A DNA stretch of 10,575 nucleotides from Candidatus Falkowbacteria bacterium CG10_big_fil_rev_8_21_14_0_10_44_15 (GTDB taxonomy: Bacteria; Patescibacteriota; Patescibacteriia; Patescibacteriales; XYC2-FULL-47-12): contig PFAT01000023.1 of assembly GCA_002773575.1 (NCBI GenBank), forward strand, positions 1 to 10,575, given 5' to 3'. The notes under the pieces are model-generated. The model saw only the letters and a list, made by a program, of their open reading frames with translations. It was not told the DNA's origin and made no database searches. Positions 1-5,060 of this stretch are shown one piece after another. Every line of letters starts with the position of its first letter. Positions within the stretch are counted from its first letter, which is position 1. Position numbers and translations under genes: made by a program.

Positions 1-704
1 ATATTGCCGAACAAACGAAAGGACAGGGAAGCGATTTTAGCCAGCTCGCCGACAATTTCTACCAAACCGACGAAAGCTTGAATGGGATTAACAAAAATTA
101 CCGTCGGCTCTTTTACCGCCTTTTTAGGAATTTCCGCCAATGCTTTAAGATTGATAAATTTGTTAAAATGCTTCCAGACCCCGACTTTAAAAATTCCAAA
201 CAGGTGCGAAGCGATAATCGCGATTAACGCTAACGCTAAAGTCGTGTTTAAATCGGCCGTGCCGCCGCGCAGATACGGCACTAACGCCTCTTCGCCGTCT
301 TCCACTACCACCTGGCCAATCGTGCCTACCCCCGGCAAAAGTCCGAACCAGTTGTTTAATAAAATAAAAATGAAAAAAGCAAAAATCAGCGGGAAAAATT
401 GCGCGGATTTGGCGCGGGAGCCGGTAATGGAATCAAAGGTGGCTAAAAACCATTCTATCGCCATCTCATAGGCGCCCTGTATTTTGCCGGGAATTTTTTT
501 TATTCCTAAGCGCAAGGCCAGAGAAAAAATAATAATAATCGCCACTACCGCCCAGCTGACCAAAAGCGAGTTGGTAACCGCGAAATCTCCCAGATAGTAA
601 ATCGGCTCGGCAAAAAGGGCCTGTTCGTGCTTAATTTCGGCAGTTAAGCTTTGGGTTCCGATATTATTTTCCGTATTTATAAAATTGTTTTGTCCCTCTC
701 CCAT
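1..704 (-). CDS. atpB: F0F1 ATP synthase subunit a, C-terminus cut off by window edge
   Basis: This is the membrane stator subunit of the F0 sector, which forms the two proton half-channels beside the c-ring. Reading the minus strand from the ATG at 702-704 gives 234 codons with no stop before the window edge. The last residues read SLSFRLFGN, the hallmark helix of subunit a; its arginine (about residue 230) corresponds to the essential Arg210 of E. coli. Upstream are several hydrophobic helices, including one rich in Ile/Ala near residues 50-65 and a Phe/Ile-rich one ending in NNWFGLLPG near residues 110-135. The N-terminus up to about residue 40 is polar. It lies 44 nt after the atpZ-like gene, the usual order at the start of an atp operon. 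The only hint of a ribosome site is a purine stretch, GAAAAG, directly before the ATG. The final helix and the rest of the operon lie outside the window. Confidence 0.96.
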   Translation of the reverse strand, partial: MGEGQNNFINTENNIGTQSLTAEIKHEQALFAEPIYYLGDFAVTNSLLVSWAVVAIIIIFSLALRLGIKKIPGKIQGAYEMAIEWFLATFDSITGSRAKSAQFFPLIFAFFIFILLNNWFGLLPGVGTIGQVVVEDGEEALVPYLRGGTADLNTTLALALIAIIASHLFGIFKVGVWKHFNKFINLKALAEIPKKAVKEPTVIFVNPIQAFVGLVEIVGELAKIASLSFRLFGN

Positions 705-726
705 CTTTTCTAACTTTTAATTTTGT

Positions 727-749
727 AATTTTTAATTTTTAAAAATTAT
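727..749. repeat. AT-only 23-nt repeat, copy 1 (atpZ/atpB spacer)
   Basis: A stretch made only of A and T, of the form AATTTTTAA-TTTTT-AAAAA-TTAT, recurs exactly at 3016-3038. It contains a self-complementary core (TTTTTAAAAA). Both copies lie in a short spacer and end at or near the stop codon of the upstream minus-strand gene. Low complexity means chance similarity cannot be excluded, but a 23-nt exact match in two equivalent places is notable. Confidence 0.5.
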
Positions 750-1006
750 TATTTTTTATCAAATTTCTCTATCTCCTTCATCGCGTCCTTTACCAAACCA
801 ACGATAGAAATTAGAAAGGCGGCGCCGATAGAAACTAAAAACAGCCACGGTTCGGTATCATAGCGCTTGTCCAGCCATTTGCCTAAAAAGATGGCTAAAA
901 TTATCGGGCCTATTATCCAGCCGGACAACCGCGAAAACATTAATAACGCCGGCTGCCACCACGGCGCTTCCACTTTCTTGGCTGGCTCTTTGTTATCGTT
1001 TTCCAT
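749..1006 (-). CDS. atpZ: AtpZ/AtpI-family small membrane protein, first gene of the atp operon
   Basis: The 85-residue protein has a charged N-terminus, two transmembrane helices (about residues 20-43 and 54-74) and a lysine-rich C-terminal tail. The sequence GKWLD after the first helix, the glycine-rich helices and the size match the AtpZ/AtpI family. In that family AtpI assists assembly of the c-ring, and AtpZ is linked to magnesium or calcium handling; which of these applies here cannot be told from sequence. The position immediately before atpB supports the assignment. Transcription probably starts about 70 nt upstream from the promoter at 1082-1110. No Shine-Dalgarno sequence precedes the ATG. 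The family is confident; the choice of atpZ over atpI as the symbol is not. Confidence 0.85.
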   Translation of the reverse strand: MENDNKEPAKKVEAPWWQPALLMFSRLSGWIIGPIILAIFLGKWLDKRYDTEPWLFLVSIGAAFLISIVGLVKDAMKEIEKFDKK

Positions 1007-1032
1007 GCTAATTTGTTAGTGAAAACAAAATA

Positions 1033-1048
1033 CCGCGTTGAGCCGCGG
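1033..1048 (-). terminator. terminator-like hairpin in the atp operon leader
   Basis: On the minus strand CCGCG, a six-base loop (GCTCAA) and CGCGG are followed by TATTTTGTTTTC. This is a short GC stem with a T-rich tail, lying between the predicted start site near 1075 and the atpZ ATG. The stem is only 5 bp, so termination would be inefficient. It could be an attenuator or simply a leader hairpin. Confidence 0.35.
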
Positions 1049-1081
1049 GAACGCATGTTTTCCATAATACTTTCGCTTAAA

Positions 1082-1110
1082 ATTATAGATTAAAAATAAG
1101 ATCGGGTCAA
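1082..1110 (-). promoter_or_regulatory. sigma70-type promoter of the atp operon
   Basis: On the minus strand TTGACC (1110-1105) and a perfect TATAAT (1087-1082) are separated by exactly 17 nt. Predicted transcription starts near 1075, giving a leader of about 70 nt before atpZ. It is divergent from the tRNA-Ala promoter, with about 53 nt between the two -35 boxes. Confidence 0.75.
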
Positions 1111-1163
1111 TTGACAAGTGGATAATTATGTGGCGCGCTAAAAATAATAAATCAAATTACTAA

Positions 1164-1192
1164 TTGACAATTTTTTATTAACAATTTAATAT
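1164..1192 (+). promoter_or_regulatory. promoter of tRNA-Ala
   Basis: A perfect -35 box TTGACA (1164-1169) is followed after 17 nt by TAATAT (1187-1192), a four-of-six match to the -10 consensus. Predicted transcription starts near 1199, only about four bases before the mature tRNA 5' end, so the precursor leader would be very short. Confidence 0.7.
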
Positions 1193-1202
1193 TACCGACA
1201 TT

Positions 1203-1275
1203 GGGGCTGTAGCTCAGTGGGGAGAGCGCCTTCCCTGCACGAAGGAAGTCGCGGGTTCGAACCCCGCCAGCTCCG
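1203..1275 (+). tRNA. tRNA-Ala (anticodon TGC)
   Basis: A full cloverleaf can be drawn. The acceptor stem is 1203-1209 with 1268-1274, the D arm 1212-1227, the anticodon stem CCTTC/GAAGG, the anticodon TGC at 1236-1238 and the T arm GCGGG-TTCGAAC-CCCGC. The third acceptor pair is G3-U70, the main identity element for alanyl-tRNA synthetase, which confirms alanine. Three points are unusual: position 33 is C rather than the near-universal U, the discriminator base is G where bacterial tRNA-Ala usually has A, and the 3' CCA is not encoded (the gene is followed by ATTC). The gene is alone on the plus strand, with its own promoter and terminator. Confidence 0.95.
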
Positions 1276-1296
1276 ATTCTTCGCTCATTATTAGGG

Positions 1297-1363
1297 CGCG
1301 TGGAAAGTAAAAAATAGTCAGCGGGCCTGGACTATTGTTTACTGGAAACGCGTCTTTTATTTT
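1297..1363 (+). terminator. intrinsic terminator of tRNA-Ala
   Basis: A long hairpin follows the tRNA. CGCGT (1297-1301) pairs with ACGCG (1348-1352). After an internal loop, a 14-nt arm at 1306-1319 pairs with 1330-1343 with one mismatch; the loop is 1320-1329. The T-rich tail TCTTTTATTTT follows on the plus strand. On the minus strand no T run follows, so tatD gains at most a 3'-end hairpin from it. Confidence 0.7.
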
Positions 1364-1365
1364 AC

Positions 1366-2211
1366 TCAAATTTTAAATAAATTGCTTGCGTTTTCACTTG
1401 TCGCCTGCGCCACGCTCTCTAATTTAATATTTTTTAACTCGGCAATCTTTTTTGCCGCTTCCACTACGCGCGCCGGCTCATTTCTCTGCCCCCGGAAAGG
1501 CGCGGGCGACATAAACGGGCTGTCGGTTTCAATCATTAATTTATCCAGCGGGCATTTGCGGATCAATTCGTCCCAAGAGTCGTTGAAAGTAATCAAACCG
1601 GTAAAAGAAATTAAAAACCCCAAAGCAAAATATTGCCAGGCTAAATCCCAATTGCCGGAAAAACAATGCAGTACGCCGCGCAATTTTTCTTTAGCCACCC
1701 GATGCGCGCGGCAGAAATTATCTAACAGCGGCAATAAATCATCGTGCGCTTCGCGGCAATGGATAATCGCCGGCTTATCTAAATCATAAGCCAACCGCAG
1801 TTGTTGCCGCAAGGTTTCCTGCTGCAACTTTTTTTGCGCCTCCGCATTTTCTTGGGAAAGGTAATAATAATCTAAGCCGATTTCGCCGATGGCCGCTACT
1901 TTGGGCGATATTGCCAATTGTTCATAAAAATCGCGGTCAAAGCTCTCGGCTTTAGTTATTACTTTAGTCCCCTCTTCTTTAAACTCCGTTTCCTGCAAAT
2001 GCACCGGATGCAAACCAACCGCCGCGTACACGCCCCGGTCGTAACGAGTGGCAATGGTTATCGCCCTCTTAGAACTTTTATGTTCCGCCCCGACAATTAT
2101 CATTTCCGTGCGCGCGTCTAAAGCGCGGCGGATAACCGCGTCGCTGTCGTCTTTAAAAGCGCCAAAATTAAGATGGCAGTGCGTGTCCACTAATTGCAAC
2201 CCGTCAGTCAT
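1366..2211 (-). CDS. tatD: TatD-family metal-dependent hydrolase / DNase
   Basis: The 281-residue protein has the usual length of the TatD/YcfH family, an amidohydrolase-like TIM barrel. Family members act as 3'-5' exonucleases in DNA repair and possibly as other metal-dependent hydrolases. Metal-site motifs appear in order: HCH at 11-13, the glutamate of AIGEIGLDY at 110, HCRE at 151-154, HCFSG at 182-186 and ETDSPF at 228-233 with the catalytic aspartate at 230. The C-terminus after SPAPFRGQRNEP is the normal end. It lies 155 nt downstream of tsaC on the same strand, so it may be the last gene of the fusion gene-tsaC-tatD unit. No convincing promoter or Shine-Dalgarno sequence precedes it. 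Family membership is secure; the physiological substrate is not known. Confidence 0.95.
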   Translation of the reverse strand: MTDGLQLVDTHCHLNFGAFKDDSDAVIRRALDARTEMIIVGAEHKSSKRAITIATRYDRGVYAAVGLHPVHLQETEFKEEGTKVITKAESFDRDFYEQLAISPKVAAIGEIGLDYYYLSQENAEAQKKLQQETLRQQLRLAYDLDKPAIIHCREAHDDLLPLLDNFCRAHRVAKEKLRGVLHCFSGNWDLAWQYFALGFLISFTGLITFNDSWDELIRKCPLDKLMIETDSPFMSPAPFRGQRNEPARVVEAAKKIAELKNIKLESVAQATSENASNLFKI

Positions 2212-2257
2212 AAAGATTAAACTTAAATATACTTAAAAAATTTGTTACGTAGAAAAT

Positions 2258-2353
2258 GGAAATTAGTAATAGAAATTGGAAAACAGAAAACAGCAAGTTG
2301 CTAACAAACCGGGCGCGCTAATTTCCAGTTTCTTTTTTCCATAACTAATTTCC
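2258..2353. repeat. imperfect inverted repeat filling the tsaC-tatD spacer
   Basis: GGAAATTAGTAAT at 2258-2270 is the reverse complement of ATAACTAATTTCC at 2341-2353 except for one base. The bases between are made of related words (GAAATTGGAAA, AAACAGAAAACAG, TTTCCAGTTTC). The whole could fold as a long AT-rich hairpin. No open reading frame or promoter is evident in it, and function is unknown. Confidence 0.55.
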
Positions 2354-2366
2354 AACGTCCAAACAA

Positions 2367-3008
2367 CTATTTTCCTTCTTTAATAATCGACTCTAAATCC
2401 CCCTTACGTAATATGATAATTTTTCCGCTCCGCGCGTCCGCTAAAGTTGAGCCGAACGATGGCGGCAGCTTTCCGGCGTCAATAATAACATCCGGTTTAA
2501 ACTTCCGGCGCTGCCAATATTTTATTACTGTTTTAGCCTCGCTTGCCGCCGGCCAGCCGGACAAATTAGCCGAGGTGGAAATAAGCGGTTTGCCCAATTT
2601 TTTAACTATCAAGGCGGCAATTTTATTGCTGGAAATTCTCGCGCCGGCGTCAAAACTTTTTTGATTGATTGACTTTTTAAAAATTTTTCTGCCGTTGGCG
2701 TTAAAATCCAAAACCAAAGAAAGCGGACCAGGCCAAAATTTGGCGGCGAGCATTTTAGCTTGACGGTTAAATCGCAAATATTTGCGTGCCATCTTAATAT
2801 CGGAAACCAAAAAAGGCAGCGCTTTATTACGCTGCCGCCCTTTGATTTTAAAAATTTTTGCTACCGCCTGCGCATTCGTCGCGTCGCAACCAATCCCGTA
2901 GAATGTTTCGGTGGGATAAACGACAATTTTACCGCGCTTTAAGGCACTAACAATTTCATCAATTATTTTGGGCGAGGGGCGTTGAAAATTGATTTTAAAA
3001 ATATCCAT
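2367..3008 (-). CDS. tsaC: L-threonylcarbamoyladenylate synthase (TsaC/YrdC type)
   Basis: TsaC makes threonylcarbamoyl-AMP from threonine, bicarbonate and ATP, the first step of the t6A37 modification of tRNAs that read ANN codons. The 213-residue protein is a single YrdC domain without the Sua5 C-terminal extension. Visible motifs are YPTETFYGIGCDA (31-43), KIKGR followed by NKALPFLV (54-68), WPGPLSLVL (92-100) and the STSANLSG nucleotide-site segment (144-151). The protein is rich in Lys and Ile, like its neighbours. It starts 41 nt after the stop of the permease-kinase fusion with no promoter between, so co-transcription is likely. No Shine-Dalgarno sequence precedes the ATG, and the leader is almost pure A/T. 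The partner genes tsaB, tsaD and tsaE are not in the window. Confidence 0.95.
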   Translation of the reverse strand: MDIFKINFQRPSPKIIDEIVSALKRGKIVVYPTETFYGIGCDATNAQAVAKIFKIKGRQRNKALPFLVSDIKMARKYLRFNRQAKMLAAKFWPGPLSLVLDFNANGRKIFKKSINQKSFDAGARISSNKIAALIVKKLGKPLISTSANLSGWPAASEAKTVIKYWQRRKFKPDVIIDAGKLPPSFGSTLADARSGKIIILRKGDLESIIKEGK

Positions 3009-3015
3009 TACGATA

Positions 3016-3051
3016 AATTTTTAATTTTTAAAAATTATAAAATTAAAAATT
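3016..3051. repeat. AT-only inverted repeat with copy 2 of the 23-nt repeat
   Basis: AATTTTTAATTTT (3016-3028) and AAAATTAAAAATT (3039-3051) form a perfect 13-bp inverted repeat. Positions 3016-3038 are identical to 727-749. The right arm overlaps the stop codon of the upstream gene. Stem stability would be low because there are no G-C pairs. Confidence 0.55.
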
Positions 3052-4315
3052 ATTTTATTTCTTCCAGCTCTTTCAAATCCTCTCGTATTTGTCGCTGCAA
3101 CGCCTCCGCATTGGGGAATTTTTTTACGTCCCGAATGCGCCTTATCACTTCAACTTCAATCGTAACGCCGTACAAATTACCGACGAAATCAACTAAATAT
3201 AATTCCAGCGACGGACCCAAATCAAAGGTTTCGCGGTAGCCGAAGTGCAGCAGCCCGCGATAAGTTTGCCCGCTAAAACGAGCGCTGACTAAATACACGC
3301 CGTGCTCCATGTCTAAAGTTACTTTATCCAAATTAGCAGTCGCAAACCCCAAAACCCGTCCGGTGCCGCGCCCGGGAATGGTAGTGGCGGAAAATTTTAT
3401 CGGTCCCGGACGGGCCTCTTTAGTCGCTAATACCACCGCGAGCAGCAGTACGCTGCCAGCCGCAATCTGTAACGGCGTCAAGGTGTTACGGTTAATAAAA
3501 TAATCAAGCGCTACGGCGGATACCGGCCAAAACAGCTCGCAGATGGTAGCCGCCGAAGCGGTTACGCGCCGCAAGCCGTAATAGTAAATAAACAGAGCGG
3601 TTGCCCCCGAAGTTACTACAATGACGCCGAAAAGCCGCCACTGCAGAGGAGAAACTGCGTTTACCAGCCAGATGTCGTCGTTAATCAAAATAAGAATTAA
3701 AGCGAGGATGGCGGTAATGCCAAAACGCAAGGCCGCCACCGAGCGGAAGTCCAGATGGTTGACGATTCGTTTGCCAAAAACCGTTGAAGAGCCAAAAGAA
3801 AAAGCCGCTAGCAGCGCAAACAAAGTCGCGCGATTCTGGATCAAAACATCGCTCCAGTTTATTCCGCTCTGTCCAAAGGCAAGCACATAAGCCGCGCCAA
3901 TGGCTACTATCGCCCAGCCGTAGAATTTAGCGGCTAATTTTTCCCCCAGCAGCAGGCGCGCTAACACTAAGGCAAAAATGGGCTGCAGTTTCTGCAAAAG
4001 AATAACCGTGGCAAAAGTAACTTCGCCGTTAACCGCGGCAAAAAAAGCTTTGGTAATCATGATGGTGCCGATCAAGCCGCCGAAAACGCAAATCCAAAGC
4101 AGCGAGCCCCAATCTTTGGTGGTTAAATTCTTAATCCGCCGCCAGCCCAGCCAAATGAAAGGCGCCAGCACGATAAAATCAAAAGCGTGTTCTAAAAAAA
4201 CCACCAAGCCTGCCGACAAAGTGTAAAGTTTCGGCCGGATGATAACGCCGTCCATGCTCCAAAGCAAAACGGCGACTATTATCGCTCCCGCCCCTAACCA
4301 GGTGCTTTTTTGCAT
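3050..4315 (-). CDS. EamA/DMT permease fused to a C-terminal riboflavin kinase domain
   Basis: Two families are joined in one uninterrupted frame. From the chosen start (4313-4315, 421 residues), residues about 5-298 show ten hydrophobic helices and EamA-type features such as the LLQKLQPIFALVLARLLLGEKL segment around helix 4. Residues about 303-419 match the riboflavin kinase domain of RibF: GRGTGRVLGFATAN (substrate and ATP loop), HGVYLV, GYRETF, LELYLVDF with the presumed catalytic Glu371, LYG, and a C-terminal KF-x-ALQRQIREDL helix. The FMN adenylyltransferase half of RibF is absent. Ten helices would leave the kinase in the cytoplasm. Known DMT riboflavin importers (RibN) suggest uptake coupled to phosphorylation to FMN; this is inference. 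The usual PTAN reads ATAN. I chose the ATG at 4315 over that at 4333 because GGGAG lies 4 nt before it. The gene has its own promoter and is followed by tsaC. Confidence 0.9.
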   Translation of the reverse strand: MQKSTWLGAGAIIVAVLLWSMDGVIIRPKLYTLSAGLVVFLEHAFDFIVLAPFIWLGWRRIKNLTTKDWGSLLWICVFGGLIGTIMITKAFFAAVNGEVTFATVILLQKLQPIFALVLARLLLGEKLAAKFYGWAIVAIGAAYVLAFGQSGINWSDVLIQNRATLFALLAAFSFGSSTVFGKRIVNHLDFRSVAALRFGITAILALILILINDDIWLVNAVSPLQWRLFGVIVVTSGATALFIYYYGLRRVTASAATICELFWPVSAVALDYFINRNTLTPLQIAAGSVLLLAVVLATKEARPGPIKFSATTIPGRGTGRVLGFATANLDKVTLDMEHGVYLVSARFSGQTYRGLLHFGYRETFDLGPSLELYLVDFVGNLYGVTIEVEVIRRIRDVKKFPNAEALQRQIREDLKELEEIK

Positions 4316-4344
4316 TTGACTCCCAAAAATCATAAAAAAAATAA

Positions 4345-4363
4345 GGTTGTTTAATTATCAACC
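4345..4363. promoter_or_regulatory. operator-like dyad at the start site of the fusion gene
   Basis: GGTTG (4345-4349) and CAACC (4359-4363) form a 5-bp dyad with a 9-nt AT-only centre. It directly abuts the -10 box of the promoter at 4365-4393 and covers the predicted start site near 4358. Its upstream arm lies before the start site, so it is better placed as a protein-binding site than as an RNA hairpin. No regulator is identified. Confidence 0.35.
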
Positions 4364-4364
4364 A

Positions 4365-4393
4365 ATTATATTAAAAATTAATAAAATAGTCAA
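4365..4393 (-). promoter_or_regulatory. sigma70-type promoter of the permease-kinase fusion
   Basis: On the minus strand TTGACT (4393-4388) and a perfect TATAAT (4370-4365) are separated by exactly 17 nt. Predicted transcription starts near 4358, with a leader of about 43 nt. That is too short for an FMN riboswitch. The -35 box begins just after the cvpA stop codon. Confidence 0.75.
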
Positions 4394-4397
4394 TTGC

Positions 4398-4934
4398 CTA
4401 AATAAGAGAATGCAGTTGCCGTAAAATTTCCGGCAACAGCGGCGAAAAAAATTCGCCGAAACGAAGCAGGAGTTTCGCGACCTTTGAACTGACGAGCAGC
4501 TTATCAAAACCAAATCCGATTGAGTAGCGGCTTAAAAAATAAACGGCGATGCCTAAAAAAATGCTAGTCGTTAAAAAACCGACGGCCGCGCCGGCGATTC
4601 TGTTAATCGTCCAAAAAAACGGGATGATGCTGATAAAATTTAAAAGACGGTCTAACAACGCGACCGCCAGCGAAACCAATTTGCGCGTGACGGCGAGCAG
4701 CAAAAGAAAACTAATGGCTTTGCCGACATTGGCATTGCCTAAGTATAACGACTGCGTCCAGTCGTAAAAGAGCAGAAAATAGTTCCCCGCTACCCAAATG
4801 CCGATTAGCACCCCCACCAAGTCCCCGATCATGCGGATAATGCCTTTCCAAAATCCGTACACGGCCGCGGCTAAAACCAATACGATTAACACCGCGTCAA
4901 ATAAATTTATGCCGGATAATATTGCTAAGTCCAT
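4398..4934 (-). CDS. cvpA: CvpA-family membrane protein
   Basis: The 178-residue protein has four to five hydrophobic helices and the CvpA-family opening, in which an N-terminal helix starts NLFDAVLIVLVLAAAVYGFWKGIIRM. Glycines in the second helix (GDLVGVLIGIWVAG) and the hydrophobic third and fourth segments fit the family, named after colicin V production and found widely in bacteria. Its biochemical role is not settled, so none is assigned. I prefer the ATG at 4932-4934 over a TTG six bases upstream. The -10 box at 4943-4948 places transcription start almost on the ATG, which suggests a leaderless mRNA. The gene is separated from metG by a bidirectional terminator. Confidence 0.88.
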   Translation of the reverse strand: MDLAILSGINLFDAVLIVLVLAAAVYGFWKGIIRMIGDLVGVLIGIWVAGNYFLLFYDWTQSLYLGNANVGKAISFLLLLAVTRKLVSLAVALLDRLLNFISIIPFFWTINRIAGAAVGFLTTSIFLGIAVYFLSRYSIGFGFDKLLVSSKVAKLLLRFGEFFSPLLPEILRQLHSLI

Positions 4935-4942
4935 ATGCAATT

Positions 4943-4948
4943 ATTATA
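4943..4948 (-). promoter_or_regulatory. -10 element of a probable leaderless cvpA promoter
   Basis: A perfect TATAAT on the minus strand ends 8 nt before the preferred ATG of cvpA. No good -35 box lies at 16-18 nt (the 17-nt position reads TATTCA). Predicted transcription start is about 4936, leaving zero to three leader bases. Confidence 0.5.
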
Positions 4949-5000
4949 CTATATTTTTGCGGCAATGAATAGTGAACATGGGTTATCGTCACATTACTGT

Positions 5001-5042
5001 AAAAACAAAACAGCCCGGATAAATTCCGAACTGTTTTTTTTT
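5001..5042. terminator. bidirectional intrinsic terminator between metG and cvpA
   Basis: AAAACAG (5007-5013) pairs with CTGTTTT (5031-5037), and CGG (5016-5018) with CCG (5026-5028) inside it, separated by a CC/AA internal loop. On the minus strand a T-rich tail TTTTGTTTTT follows, ending metG. On the plus strand a run of more than ten T follows. It separates the Nudix-metG unit from cvpA. Confidence 0.75.
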
Positions 5043-5060
5043 TATAATGAATTTAACCTC

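Noticed and set aside
82..471. 129-residue plus-strand frame opposite atpB
   Set aside because: The minus strand encodes conserved subunit a through the whole region; the plus frame has no recognisable domain.
3955..3964. GGCGCGCTAA occurring at 1132, 2312 and 3955 as a dispersed motif
   Set aside because: One copy is inside a conserved coding region and the other two are in unrelated spacers; a 10-mer seen three times with no shared position is weak evidence.
4316..4364. FMN riboswitch controlling the permease-kinase fusion
   Set aside because: The predicted leader is only about 43 nt and AT-rich; an FMN riboswitch needs over 100 nt with conserved GC-rich helices.
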